Translations under genes and position numbers: made by a program | NCBI GenBank assembly: GCA_905183005.1 | Contig: CAJJDO010000065.1 | Coordinates: 310,001 to 374,000, forward strand | Length of the DNA: 64,000 nt | Direction of reading: 5' to 3' | From: Paramecium pentaurelia | Lineage: Eukaryota; Ciliophora; Oligohymenophorea; Peniculida; Parameciidae | Shown: positions 11,346 through 23,779 of the stretch, piece by piece | How the letters are laid out: every line of letters begins with the position of its first letter | Numbering within the stretch: the stretch's first letter is position 1 | Notes under the pieces: generated by a model | Seen by the model: the letters and a program-made list of their open reading frames with translations, nothing else | The model's database searches: none | Told to the model about the DNA's origin: nothing

Positions 11346-12329
11346 GATATTTACNTTTCAAGTCTTTTTAAAGTATATTAAATAATCCACCAACCTTATT
11401 TTATATTCAAAGTATATCAATAAATATATGGATTTTTTAAATCCTTTATGCTTTTCATGACAACAATTATATGTTTATTAACTTAAAATTTAGGAAAATG
11501 AGATAGGTGAAAAATATGAATTTCTAGTAATTATAATGTTTTAATGTTATTACAGAATTAGACAAAGGGGTAATTATAAATTTCATTTAATTAATTTATA
11601 AATCCTTACTTATTACTTTATGTAAATAGTAAGAATAAATTAAAACCTTCCCAATACATTATTTACTAAAGAGATTCAAAATATCTAATTAATTAAAACT
11701 GTTCAAATATAATCCGATTTTTTAGCAAATCTAAGTATTTGAAAAGGTTATTTAAGATAGTTATAAATTAATTTGATATTAATAAAGAAAAGAAAATTAT
11801 TATAATAAAACTACTATAAGCAATCAGTAATGAAAAAAAAGCTTTAAAATGCTATGATCTATTAAAATAGTGAAATTCTTTAATGATATTTTAGATTAAC
11901 CATAAGATTAAAAAAAGAATTTGTAAATTGTTAAGATATAGATAATATTTTAATATATCTTAATTCATTGTTTTATTTATTTGTCAAAATTAGAATTTAT
12001 AATATAGATTATTTTGAATATTTTAATAAATCATCATCCAAAAGTGATATTTTGATGCTTTTAGGGTCAAGCTTATGCTGAAACTGAAACTGAAAGTTAT
12101 TTATACAAATTAAAATTTGCTTTATCTTTTTCAAATTTTATTAGACTGGTTATGTTCAAACTTATATTATTTAATCTAGATAAACAAATATTATTTTATG
12201 TAAAGGATTAAAATTTAATATTTAATTAAAAGTTCTATATTATTAAAAAAATCAATAATTCAAAAAGACATTATAAAATACTTAATTAAAAATAATTAAT
12301 TTCTTGAATAATAATAATAATTAAAAAAT

Positions 12330-12336
12330 AAAAAAA
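12330..12336 (-). terminator. Pol III T-run terminator after 5S copy 2
   Basis: Minus strand reads CCC then seven T; one T longer than copy 1 because of the single base difference between the repeats. Confidence 0.75.
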
Positions 12337-12338
12337 GG

Positions 12339-12456
12339 GTTGTCAACACGAGGACTTCCCAAGCGGTCCCCCACCTTAGTACTAACCTCGCCTTAAGCCG
12401 CTTAACTTCGGAGTTCGAATGGGATCCGGTGCTTTAGGCTTAGTATGGCCGACAAC
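12339..12456 (-). rRNA. 5S ribosomal RNA, copy 2
   Basis: Identical by eye to the copy at 11228-11345, in the same orientation, 1111 bp away. Same closing helix and same internal control region. It is followed on the minus strand by a T run. Confidence 0.97.
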
Positions 12457-12564
12457 GATATTTACTTAGCATTTTAGGTTTTATAGGATTGGTTTATTAT
12501 TTATAATATATATAAATATATATGAAAATAAAAATTTAAGGAAAAATAGAATTAATTATATTAT

Positions 12565-13799
12565 TCAAATCAAAGCTAATTTTTATCTTAATTTTTCAAT
12601 ATACTTTTCATTTTCTTCCTCTTCTAATTATTGAGATTTATTAAGCATAAATCTTTTTTCTCTTTCCTTACATTTTTATTCTAATTCCATAATGGATTTC
12701 AAGACATTTTAATACTTTTCTTCAAAATGGATTGGTTTATTATCATTCAAAGTTGAAGGAAAGTTTGCAGAATTGAGTCCAGATTTTAACATTTTTCTCT
12801 TTGATATTAAATTTTTATGATCTGTTGTATATGGTTTATCTAAATGTTCAATTTTATCACTTCTTTTCATTTCAATTAAAGAATTTTATCCTCTTTATCT
12901 AATATCATTCACACTTCTTCTTTCAGGTAGAATCAATATTTTATCTACTTTCTTTTCTCCCAATAAACTTTATAATTTTTTTATGTTTTATTTAGCAATA
13001 TCTAATTGAGTTTTCTATATGCTATTTTATTCTTATGTTTATTTAATTGGTGAAATAGAATGTCTAGCTATATCTTTAAGGAAACTATCTTTTACAGATT
13101 CTCCATATCTTAATTATTTTTATTTCAATAATTTTTTTTGTTCTGCTGCTTATTATTGAGATAGCTTTAATTTAGCTTATTCCTCTTCAAGACGAACAAG
13201 GGTTTAACTTTTTGGAAACTTAATTAACTTCATTTTGAATTCTTCTTCTTGTTCTTATTTTTATTATTGTCTTTATTATAATTTTTGAAATTTTTCTTCT
13301 TCATATTTTTTTTGATGCTCAGTCAACATATCTAATCTAATTGGTTAACTTAGTTCTCTTTTCTATGCCAATATTATCTTTAATTTTACTATAATGTATA
13401 TACCTTCTTTTTTTCTAATTCTGAAAGATTTAATGCTTCATCTTTCAATTTAATAACTTATTCCCTTAACTTTATTCTTTTCTATATCTACTTAATAAGT
13501 TTATTTCCTTCATTGTTTAATTTCTGTTGTTCTTCTCTATATAATTTATCTTCCATCATTTTTTAAATTATTTATTCCCTTTTATTTTATTAAATTTGAG
13601 TTTAGTCATTTGGAGATGAAAAATCTGAATATGATTTCTTTTATGAACTTAGTAAATTTAATGAATGAATTCTTTCTCTACCTTATCTAAAAGATTATTA
13701 ATCATTAACTGTTTTTGATTTCATTTATTAATTTATTGTAATAACTTCACATACATTTAATTCTAATCCATCATATAAATCAAATACAATTTTATTCAT
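12565..13799 (-). CDS. Coiled-coil protein, unknown function
   Basis: 397 aa if one rather long 41-nt intron is removed (arithmetic exact). The N-terminus (MNKIVFDLYDGLELNVCEVI) is compact; the middle is a strongly charged helix: KREQIIQKMMEDKLYREEQQ, then EHQKKYEEEKFQKLQQ and RLEEEQAKLKLSQQQAAEQK. A less regular region (LILPERRSVNDIRQRGQNS) follows, and a final charged helix (NKSQQLEEEENEKYIEK). This is typical of ciliary or basal-body coiled-coil proteins, but no specific family is recognised. The stop lies about 100 bp from the 5S duplication. Confidence 0.7.
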
Positions 13800-14038
13800 G
13801 TTGTCTCTAAGTTCAAAGTCAAATGGTAACTTTAGTTTATGGTTTTTTTATTTACTTTTAAATTTTCTTAAACAAACTTATAGAGCAACTATAAAGAAGG
13901 TTAAGATAAAACAATCTTAATCTTTTTCTTGTTATAGTAAACAAAAATTATCATTACTTAATTTAATAAATAAAGCAAATAAAATTTTAGAATTTTTATC
14001 AAATAAAATACTTAAATATTAAACCAAAATTATATAAA

Positions 14039-14938
14039 TCAAATCTAATTATTAAGAAGCTTTAAAATCTTCTCATGAAGTTAACTCAATTAATATACTG
14101 TATTTTATTCTAATAAAATTAAATTGAGAATTTCTTAACCATATATATCACTAGTATCATCTGTTTACATAAAAGCATCTACTATCATTATTGGCATTTT
14201 CTTATCTTATTTAAGATTAACATTCTATTAAATCTAAATTTTTGGATGCTTTTATTAATTCATTTTCATAAGTTAATTCTCATATTACTAACGTTAAGAT
14301 TCTAATTTTTAAACTAACTATTCCTCAATAATATTTCCTTATTTTATTTCATTAAACTAATCAATTTTATCATTTTAACTATCCTTTTTTATTTAATTGT
14401 TATCCAATATAACTTGATTTGTATTTTCAGTTTATTTTTCATCTGAATCATCCTATATAATCATTATTTTAGAAGTCTTTTAAATATTTGATAAATCTTA
14501 ACAATCCTTTTTCCTTTTATCAATCCAACAACTATCATTTTTTATTTTATTTTCTTTTTCTTATTTTTATTCCTCTTAATTAATTTCATCCTCTTAATAT
14601 TTTTCTTATTCCTAATCTTAATTTTTATTATTCATTTTATTTTATTTACCAACTTCTTTAACTATGTCTTAAAAAAAAAATTTTTCTTTCCTCTTCTCTT
14701 TAATCTTACACTAATCTTTTTTGTTTACTTTATTAATTGAACCCTTAGGAATTTTCAATAACCTTTCTTATTTTTAATCTAGTATATCAAGTTCTATCAT
14801 AAATTCTTCTGCATTTATTAATGTTTTCTTTTCAGTATCTTTATTATATTTCTTACTCTCAGTAATTTTATTCATTTTCTATTAAGATGCATTCTTCATC
14901 CATTTTTACAACTTATTCTAAACAACTTATTCCTGCAT
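14039..14938 (-). CDS. Charged low-complexity/coiled-coil protein, unknown
   Basis: Intronless frame of 299 codons from MQEQVVQNKLQKWMKN to LHEKILKLLNNQI. The composition is dominated by K, E, Q, D and N, with lysine-rich segments (KIKEKRKEKFFFQ, DKRKKDCQDLS) that could be nuclear localisation signals, and an acidic patch (IIQDDSDEKQTENT). The C-terminus is a leucine-rich helix. In-frame codons continue a little upstream of the chosen Met but contain no other ATG before a TGA. Confidence 0.6.
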
Positions 14939-15141
14939 TTTATATTTATTTTCAATTGATTTTAATTTGATTGATCCTCTATCAAATATAAATTAATATA
15001 AATCCTTTTAATTTTAAGGAATATTTATAAATCATAATTATTTAAGAATTTATAATTAAAATATTTCATAATATATTCAAAAATTTAATAGAGTTAATTA
15101 ATTTATATATTTATTAATTTAAAATCGTAATAGATTTACAA

Positions 15142-18100
15142 ATGAATCAATAGACACTGGATACATTAGTAAAAAATATATATATTTAAGAATCTCCAAA
15201 ACAATGAACCTTAAGGATAAAATCAAGAAGTATTATTATAAAAACAATAAAATCAAAACCAAGTTCTTAATAATCAATTTGTAAAAAGTTTTCTCATATT
15301 AGCCTTAAAACCCTCCTTAATCTCCTGGATAGATAAATTAATTCTAATTTTAACCTAATTATGGACCAGGTCCTGGGATGACCCAAGGAATGTTGAAAAT
15401 TGGTCCAGGAATGGGTCCTTCTTCTGCAGGAAGTGGTTTTCTTCATCCAGGAATGATTCCTCCATTAGGAATGGGCCCTCCTCCTCAATTAATAGGTTCT
15501 CTTTCTGCAGGAATGATATCAACTCCAGGAATGGGTCCGCCTCCTTCAGGAATGATTCCTCCTCTAGGAATGGGTCCTCCACTTCCAGGAATGGGTCCTC
15601 CTCATCCAGGAATGATTCCTCCAGTAGGAATGGGTCCTCATCCAGGAATGAGTAATGCAATTTCTTCTTAAGGTACCAACCCTATAACGTTAGCATTTCC
15701 TTAATCTCAAAATCTTTATAATTAAGGTTAATTTCCTTAATAGATGATTCAACAAAACATAGCTAAAAATAATGATGAGGAGATCTAGAAATTATAAAAA
15801 GAATTAAAAAAAAAAAATGATGAAATTAAAAAATTTTAGACTTAAATAAATGATCTTACAGAGAATTTTAGTAGAGAATCTGAAAAAAATAAAGAGGAGT
15901 TGGGGAGATTAGAGAGAGAATTAAAAAGAAAATTAGAAAGTTCGAAAATACAATTTAATGATGACAAATTATAATTGACTTAATAAATATCTGAGTTTTA
16001 AATAAAAATTTAATAGCTTGAGGAAAAGGAGAGATAAAATGAAGAAATAAAAAAAAAAAATTAGAATGAAATTAATTCTTTAATAAATTAGAAGACTAAT
16101 TTAGAGTAATAAATATATTCTTTAGATAAAATCAATACTTAAAATGAAAAGTAAAATTAAATATATAATAATGAGAATTGTAATTTAAAAAATTAAACTG
16201 ATTAATAAAAAAAATTAATCAATAGACAAGAAATATAAATTTAATAACTAAATTAATAGATTGAGATCTTAAATTAGGTCAAGAGCCAATAAATTAAAGA
16301 TTAATAATATTCTGAAGATAATTCTAAATAATTTGCAGAATATGATACAAAAATAGACTAGTTAACTAAAAAAAATAAGGATTTGGAAGAAAGAATAGAT
16401 AAGATTGTAAATGATAAGAAAAAACTTGAAACAAATTTTGAGATGCTTTAAATTGAAAATAAAGTGCTTAAAGACAGATCATTATTCTTTGAATAATAGA
16501 CAAAAGAGTTGAATATAAAGATAGAATAGATGTTGTTATAAAGTTCAGAGGTTAGTAAAAAGGAAAACTTAGAATATTTAAAATCATTACAATAACACTA
16601 AGATAATAAAAAATAGTTATTATAAACTTAAATGAAAGAAGAGTAAGAGAAATTATTACAAAAAAGAAAATAGGATTAATAATAATAAAAGTTACTAAAT
16701 GAAATGGGAAAAAAAAAAACTAATGAACTTTTAAGTAAAGTTGGAAAAATATAGTGTTGTTTTGTAATGGATATATTTAAGTAAATTATTTTAATAGATA
16801 TTTAGATCAAATGAAAAAACAAGGAAGGCAATCATAAAGGCTACTCAAACTTGTTGCACATCTGTTAAAATGACAACAAATAGAGACTCTGTTTGGGGAA
16901 TAGTTGCTTATGGCTATACAAAGTCTGGGTTATAAATAAAAAGTTAATAATTTACTAAGTCATCAGAGGAGTTATCATAATTCTTAAATAAATAAAAATT
17001 ATCCTAAGATCAGAAAGATTAACCAGAAGACTTAAAAAGTGCCCTTCAAGAAATGCTTACTTTAAACTGGACCGAACAACACAAGCTTGCTATTTTAATA
17101 CCTAATTCACCCTGTCATGGAAAAAAATACCATCATCCCAAAAAATATTCTAAGTTTTTTGGTTTTTGGTCAGTTAATTATGATACTAAGCCCGATGATG
17201 ATATGGAAAGTATAATCAAAGAAATAATTAAAAGAGGAATTTTATTATTAATAATAAGATTTAATGAAGATACAAATGTGATGTGTAGTTAATTAGAAAT
17301 AATATATTCTAATCTTGAAAGTTCTCATTTATTTAAAACACTTTCAGTAAAAGGATTTGATTTACCAAACTCTGATCATGATCTTGTTCTAAATATATAA
17401 ATAATGGCTTCTTTTATTACAGGTATTGTAAATCAAACGACCAAAACTAAAGTCAATTAATAAATAAGAATGTAAAATTTTGAAGAAGGTTTAAATGACA
17501 TGAAAAAATTAAAAGAGGAAGTAATTATGTTAAATAAAGATTTATAAAAAGAAGGGTAAAATTAAAAAGGAGATTTGCCTGAAATTTCAATTGAAGATGC
17601 AATAGAAGATTAGAAAAAATTTGAAGAAACTGTATAAAGAGCTAAAGATTGTACAGATGGAGCATTACAAGCATTATGTAAAAGGGGAGATATTGCTAAT
17701 TTTTAATCTTAAGTTTAATGTGAGGATTTTAATTGCAAGGTGTATACAGTTGAACTTAAATAAGCATCATTAAAAAACAAAATAGAAAATATTCAATTAA
17801 TTAAATTTGAAGAATCAGATTTTGATTTAATAGAATAAGCTTAATGGCAATGTATTAGAACAAAAAATCCTTTTGCCTTAGGAATGATGAAGAAGGTTTT
17901 TCTAATGAAAAAAAAAAATAATACTGAAGAAATTTATGTTGTTAAAATTCCAATTGAATAAGGGACTTACAATTCCTTATAAGATGCTGTTAATGATTGT
18001 CGATCACACTTAATTGCTAAAAATATGATGAAAATTTTTATGGAAAAACTTAGAAGTCAAAATGATAAAATTATGATGGTTTAATATACAGATTTCTTAA

Positions 18101-18496
18101 TATTGGAAGAAAACAAGAGTAATATTTATTATAATTTAGAAAAATATTGGATTGCAGAAAGATTCTTCTAAGGAAACTTTAAAAAATATAACAATAATGA
18201 TGGTTATATATGTGAAGAAAATAGTGAATTGAATGCTATCTCCTAGGCCTTCTCCTACTTTACTTATTAATTTAGCTAATTTAATTATATTATTAATGAT
18301 ATTTAAGGTGTTGATAATTACTTTACTGATCCAGCCATTAATACTATCAAAGGTATATAATAAATAAATAATCTTAGGTAATTTTGATGAAACAGATGTT
18401 GGAGAAGATGGAATATCAAATTATTTATCAACTTTATAACTGAGAAAGGACATATGCCAATAGTTATTAAAATCAATAGATATTGAATTTGATTGA
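15142..18496 (+). CDS. vWA/alpha-kinase (MHCK/EF2K family) with Pro-Gly-Met repeats and coiled coil
   Basis: 1086 aa after removing introns 15169-15190, 15281-15302, 16781-16805 and 18353-18377. Order: Q/N-rich start; about 100 residues of PGMGPP/GMIPP repeats (15360-15660); long coiled coil to about residue 520; vWA-like domain (GIVAYGYTK; LTLNWTEQHKLAILIPNSPCHG; YDTKPDDDMESII); alpha-kinase domain (ALGMMKKVFLM, VVKIPIEQGTYN with the likely ATP lysine, GNFKKYNNNDGY, FSYFTYQFSQF, IQGVDNYFTDPAI, then NFDETDVGEDGI). This is the VwkA arrangement known in Dictyostelium and Paramecium. The first vWA strand reads VMDIFKSNEK, so the DxSxS metal site is degenerate. Expected to phosphorylate Ser/Thr in helical regions; substrate unknown. 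Confidence 0.88.
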
Positions 18497-18576
18497 TATG
18501 AATTCTTCTAAAATATTTTTTAAGATTAACATATTGATATCTTAACCTAAATGTTAGTAATTATTAAAAAATAAAG

Positions 18577-21500
18577 TCACTTTTCTGTCAGCTCTCTAAA
18601 TCCCTTCCAATCATTAGGGGCTCTACCCCCTGCTGAATGTATAACTTCCAATAATGTATTAGATGGACCATCTTTATGTTCAGGTATCATAGTCTTAATT
18701 ATTTCGTTAATTTTACTAATGTTTTCATGAATATCTATTAGGCTTCATCCCATTCTCCTCTGATATAATAATTAAATCCTGAAATCCATGTGTCATAGAA
18801 TTCCTATTAAAAATGATTTTAATACTTAAGAATATGGTTCTCGAGCTATAATTAGATCCTCATCTTTTTCAAAAAGTGCTGCTAGTTGAATCTTATCATT
18901 TTCCACACTTTTAATTAAAAGATTTCTCTTATATCTATTAACAACTCTAAATTATTTTTATTCCCTTGGATTCATTCTACTAATATCAAAAATATCCCTT
19001 GGCTCCTTAAATTTATTTAATAAATTTTTTATTGATAAATCTACAGTGTATAATTCTACTGGCTCAATACTTCCCTTGACTGTTACAATATCAATTAATC
19101 TTATATGATTTTAACAACTTTGTGTCAAGTTTCTCTTTAAAATTCCACTTATTAGAATATTTGTACCAAATTATTTAGTTGCAGCTTCTAATCTAGATGC
19201 CATATTTACATTTGGACTTAAATATGAAGCATCAATTTTAAAAGATGATCCTATTGCACCTTCTATACCCCACCCCAAATGCAAACCAAATCCCATTCGA
19301 ACACAATAATCTTTAATTCTGGCATTGAGTCCATCATGCCTTTTATATTTTTCCAATTTTTTTGAAAGAGATACGGAAATAATGATTTTTAAGAATGATA
19401 AAACTGCCATATCTCCTATTTGTTTAACATTATTATCATTATGTAAAATTAACTTATTTGTTTATGGATCTACATGATATTTCATATCAGGATACTTCCA
19501 TACTAAGAGAAAAGCATCTCCAATATTTTTATTAACTGATCCACCATAACTATCAACTGTAAAATGGACAATTTCTGCTATTTCATTAACAAAAACCATA
19601 ACATCTTCTTATAATACTTCAGTGGCATCTGTAAAATTACGAATGTCACAAAAACCAAAAATGGCAAGCACTCTTTTTCCAGGTATCATAGGATCAACAC
19701 TTCCACCCTTTTTGATATTTTCTGCTATAATTTCTGATCCAGCTTCTCCAAAACCAACAGCCAATAGTGCTCCTATTTTCATTATTAGTTTTTGCAACAA
19801 ATAGGTTTCAGTAGTCTATTCAATTTGCCTTTGTTTAATTTTTTAAAAATCTTTATTTTTTTCTAATTCTTATGTAATGAGATCTTCCTGTTCTTCAATA
19901 TTTACAGCCTCCAATGGATTATTAGCTATTAATTCTATCTTTTAAATCATAGTTTCTATAGGTTCAATTATTAATTCTGTAACATCCTTATTAAACAAAA
20001 CAGCACTTAATGCCAATACTATACAAACAAACACTGTTTAAAAAATAGATAATATAGCATTAATTTTATTATATTCGACCAAATCTGAAACAGAATACGT
20101 GATCAATTAATTATCAGTATCAGTTGTTACAAAGTATTATTGATCTGAAAATCGATATTGGCTTTTGAACAATTCTGTATGTTAAAACCAATCAGGGTTT
20201 GTAGTATAATTATATTCAGTATATATCTTATTTAAATCATCTTGAAGTACTAAGACTGATTGAATAGGGTATATTTCATGATTATGAAATTAGACATATT
20301 GCTAGATTAACATATCTGTTATTGACAAATTCTTTCTAAATTAACTAATTCTAAAAATTCCAGAGTCATAGCTATTAATAATTTCTGAATAAGTATCCAA
20401 AGTAAGAATTGGTATACTTATTAAAATTGCAATAATAATAGTAATGACTCTTCTCATTACTAGATCCTATAATTGGGATCCCACATGAGATTCTTTAATT
20501 TAATCACTTTATGAGAGATTAGATTATTTTAATTGTTATTATTCATTATTACTACTATTTTGATCATGTTAAGATTGGGATCTGGAATGTTAACTTTTAT
20601 TAATATAAGGGAATTATTAAATCAAATCTTCTGATTTTGGTTTCTTTTAACGATTCTACTATAATATTGAAATTCTAATTAAATAATTTGATTTTTTTTT
20701 GTTCTGCTGTTATTATTACTATTATTATTATTATTATTATTATGATGAATTGATTTTGTGTTCATCTTTCAATAACAATTCTTAAAGAATTTTTTTTTGT
20801 TTTTCTTTTTCCATTTGTAATCTTGCATGTTTATATAATTTAATCAATCTAACTAGTCTTATAATTCGTATGACTCTTGCTGCTTTTCTTGCTGTTCTAG
20901 ACGCTTTTCCTAAGGCTTTGAGAGTAGCAGCATTTTAAACATCTCCTTCATCACCATACCAACGATCTGTAATCCAACCGATGTCTAGTATCATTGTTGC
21001 GGTAGAGATCAAATCAAGCCAAAAGTAAAACTATTCTTATTAAAATTTAAATACATTAAATAGATAGGCTGGATTGGCTATGCAAGTTAATACAATCTCA
21101 ATGGTAAAACACACAATGCAAATTGTAGTCAAAATAAAGAAATACTCATCTCCATCTTTATTCACAGATAATATTCTAATATCATCTCCAAATAATGCAT
21201 AGATAGTCACAAATGCCATCAACAATGAAAAACCCCATCCATCTATAAATTATTACAATTGTCTTTGACTAATTTAGTTTTTACTAAGTATTTAGGGTTT
21301 TGATAGACGTGCTCTAATTTTTTCAACTGCCTTTGTTTTATGGGGTTATTGACTTCGGACACTTTTAGGTGTTTATAATGAGATGGCTTCATGACTTGAA
21401 GGACTTCCCATTTTTCTGGCTTCTTCTTCCTCTAATTCAATGATTTCTTTCTTAACAAGGGGAGTACACTTTGGTTTTTCAGTAAACTGAATAATATTTA

Positions 21501-21729
21501 AAATGGTTATTTGTTACAAGTGGAGCATTACTGTAATAATTTCCAGTGTCAGAGGATCTACTCTAATTTTCAACCGAACAGTCTGGGTTTTTAGCATAGT
21601 ATAAATATAATTAGATACTGGTTGTGGTTCATTGTGATGTGAATTATAATTTATAATAACCTAACCTGGCATACGATAGTCATCGCTTTCTAAATCCCAA
21701 GGATTATAATTGTCATCTAATTCTGCCAT
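18577..21729 (-). CDS. Class III nucleotidyl cyclase with N-terminal voltage-sensor-like module
   Basis: 1035 aa (introns of 22 and 23 nt near the 3' end; arithmetic exact). Order: cytoplasmic N-terminus (MAELDDNYNPWDLESDD); four membrane helices with an S4-like arginine ladder (ARVIRIIRLVRLIKLYKHAR); a Q/N/S-rich linker; a TM (VITIIIAILISIPILTL), a loop of about 110 residues and another TM (AILSIFQTVFVCIVLALSA); a signalling helix; then the cyclase domain. Both metal aspartates are visible (FGFCDIRNFTD and NIGDAFLLV), followed by FKIDASYLSPNVNMASRLEA. It ends with a conserved module (YYIRGEWDEA... DGPSNTLLE ... WKGFRELTEK). Paramecium is known for adenylyl cyclases fused to channel modules; here no pore is seen between the last TM pair. 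Probably makes cAMP. Stop is 80 bp from the alpha-kinase stop. Confidence 0.9.
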
Positions 21730-21757
21730 ATTTGTGTATAAATATTTTTATAAATTT

Positions 21758-22888
21758 ATGAGAATCATATTTCTATGTTTGATGATGACACTTGTATTTT
21801 CTCATATCTAACCAGATATTAGATCAGGGAAAGTAAAGAGCAAAGGAGTAAATTTAGGTGGATGGCTTGTAGTAGAACATTGGATGACATCAAGCTCTGT
21901 GATTTGGGAAGGAGTCCCAGAGTATTATCATGGTTATGGTGAATATGGATTAATGTCCTATTTGGGTCATAATGTTGGGGATGACAGATTTGAAAAGCAT
22001 AGATCATAATGGATCACAGAATAAGACATTGCAGAATTGGCATCATATGGAATTAATACTGTTAGAGTCTCCATAGGTTTTTGGATAGCTGGATTTGATA
22101 AAACAGGTGGATCAGATTGGAAAGTATTTGCACCCAATGGACTCAAGTATTTAGACTAATTAATTAAAAATTGGGCTGTAAAGCATAATGTTGCAGTTCT
22201 TGTTCAGATACATGCTGCAAAAGGATCATAAAATGGTTTGGATCATAGTGCTCCCCCTGTTCCTGGTCAATCTTATTGGGCCTTGTATCCTGAAAATGTC
22301 AGAAATACAGTTGATCTTGCTGTATTTTTGGCAGAAAGATACAAATAAGAAATAGCCTTTTTAGGAGTTGGATTACTAAATGAACCTTCAGGAACAACTG
22401 ATGAAGCCACTCTTAAATAATATTACCTTACTGCTATTTCAGAAATCAGAGCCACAGGAAATGATTGCATTCTTACTGTTGCTCCATTACTTTATGAATA
22501 AGATCCAGATCATTTCAATGATTTTGCTTTGAAAGAAACTCATGTATGGTAAGAATGGCATAAGTATTTGATTTGGGGTTATGAGGATATGAATGAAGAC
22601 TAAATATTGAATATTGGAATCCCAGGAGTTCAACATTAACTTGATATTTGGAAAGGAAATCCAATATTTATTGGAGAATGGAGTATAGCAACTACTGATA
22701 ATGCACCTTTTGCTAGTGAAGAAAGCTTCAGATCTTTTGGAAATAAATACAGAGACACTATCACATCTGCAAAAGGAGGTTGGACCTATTGGACTTGGAA
22801 GACTTCCTATGATGAAACTCAAGACATAAGTCAAAGAAATGCATGGTCTCTAAGATAGCTTCTTAGAAATGGTTGGTTTGCCATCTGA
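21758..22888 (+). CDS. Secreted glycoside hydrolase family 5, exo-beta-1,3-glucanase-like
   Basis: 376 aa, intronless. Starts with a signal peptide (MRIIFLCLMMTLVFSH); the upstream ATG at 21758 is chosen because it gives this signal, whereas the ATGs at 21782/21785 truncate it. The fold signature is clear: KGVNLGGWLVVEHWMTSS, INTVRVSIGFWI, the acid/base Glu in GLLNEPSG, HVWQEWHKY, and the nucleophile Glu in PIFIGEWSIA, then GGWTYWTWKTSYDE. This is the GH5 group of fungal exo-1,3-glucanases. In a bacterivorous/fungivorous ciliate it likely acts in food vacuoles or is secreted. Its start is only 28 bp from the start of the divergent cyclase gene. It converges on the E2 gene with a 26-bp gap. 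Confidence 0.93.
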
Positions 22889-22914
22889 TATAGATGTGTT
22901 AATAAATTATCTAA

Positions 22915-23436
22915 TCATTTTTCTTCTTCAATGCCATTTAATGTTTTCTCAACTTATTCTTTTACTCTTCTATAATATTCGGCTCGGTCTGACATATATA
23001 GCTATATTTTAAAATCTTTTTTACTTTAGCTGCTTCTGGGTTTGCAGGTGAGTTAGGATTTGGATCACACAAGAGAGATCTAATAGATGTTAATATTGCC
23101 CAAACATCTAAGATTGGAGTCCATTGTTCCTTCAAAATATCTAAGCATATTCTTCCATCTGGATAGACATTAGGATGATAAATAGGTGGAGCAAATTTAA
23201 CTTCAGGTGGTTTTGTAGGATAATCATTTGTAAAAGCTAATTTTAATTCAAAACATCCTCCTTCCCAAGGTGTTTATTCTGGTCTTATAATCATATTTAA
23301 ACAAATACCCAAAAATCACAGCTTCCCAATGAAAAATATCATTTTCTTAAGGAGAGGCCATGAAATCTTCCTAATTTTCTTATTAAATTTTCTTAAAATC
23401 CATCAATAATCTTTTTTAAGCTAGTCCTTATTACAT
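22915..23436 (-). CDS. Ubiquitin-conjugating enzyme E2, Rad6/UBE2A-like
   Basis: 157 aa with introns 23284-23308 (25 nt) and 23002-23024 (23 nt). Covers the whole UBC fold: KRLLMDFKKIQQE, WEAVIFGPEQTPWEGG, DYPTKPPEVKFAPP, the active-site segment HPNVYPDGRICLDILKEQW with catalytic Cys, then ILTSIRSLLCDPNPNSPANP and LYMSDRAEYYRRVKE. CLDILKEQWTP and DPNPNSPANPEAA are closest to Rad6/UBE2A/B, enzymes that ubiquitinate histone H2B and PCNA. The short C-terminal helix ends EEEK, a mild version of the acidic tail of yeast Rad6. A RING protein gene lies directly upstream, but it is not the known Rad6 partner type. Confidence 0.93.
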
Positions 23437-23468
23437 TATTTTAATAAATATTAATATATATATATATT

Positions 23469-23709
23469 TCACTCTTTCTAATTTTGTTTCTTTTTTTTAT
23501 TTTTTTGTTTAACAATGACAGGAAAATCTAAATCACTTAATTTTACTTGATTTGTAGCTTCTTTCTTAATCAATTGCTCGGTTTCAACTTTTTATTCTAC
23601 TTTTTATTATTATTAACCCCAAGTTTTTGAAAATGGATTAACTTTTATTTAAGAACATTCTTCATTTAAACTTGGAAATTAAGATTCTAAATCTAGATTA
23701 ATTTCTTTA

Positions 23710-23779
<70 letters not shown>

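Larger units (their letters stand above)
10245..11354. repeat. 1.11-kb direct repeat, copy 1 (5S rDNA unit)
   Basis: Bases 10245-11354 recur at 11356-12465 with a constant offset of 1111. The only difference seen by eye is at 11219 (T) versus 12330 (A). The unit consists of about 980 bp of AT-rich DNA with no convincing coding frame, followed by a 5S rRNA gene on the minus strand and about 9 bp beyond it. Copy 1 stops exactly at the N (11355). Confidence 0.95.
11356..12465. repeat. 1.11-kb direct repeat, copy 2 (5S rDNA unit)
   Basis: Second copy of the unit, starting directly after the single N at 11355 and ending in GATATTTAC, after which unique sequence (TTAGCATTTTAGG) begins. Near-perfect identity means either a very recent tandem duplication, ongoing homogenisation, or a compressed longer array. 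Confidence 0.95.

Noticed and set aside
15355..15660. Minus-strand acidic repeat frame (DPFLEEE-type)
   Set aside because: Mirror image of the Pro-Gly-Met repeat in the alpha-kinase gene; the plus frame connects to a full domain protein through short introns.
19622..19804. Plus-strand open frame
   Set aside because: Antisense to the catalytic domain of the cyclase.
22487..22834. Minus-strand open frame of 115 codons
   Set aside because: Lies antisense inside the intact GH5 glucanase gene and has no protein-like features.
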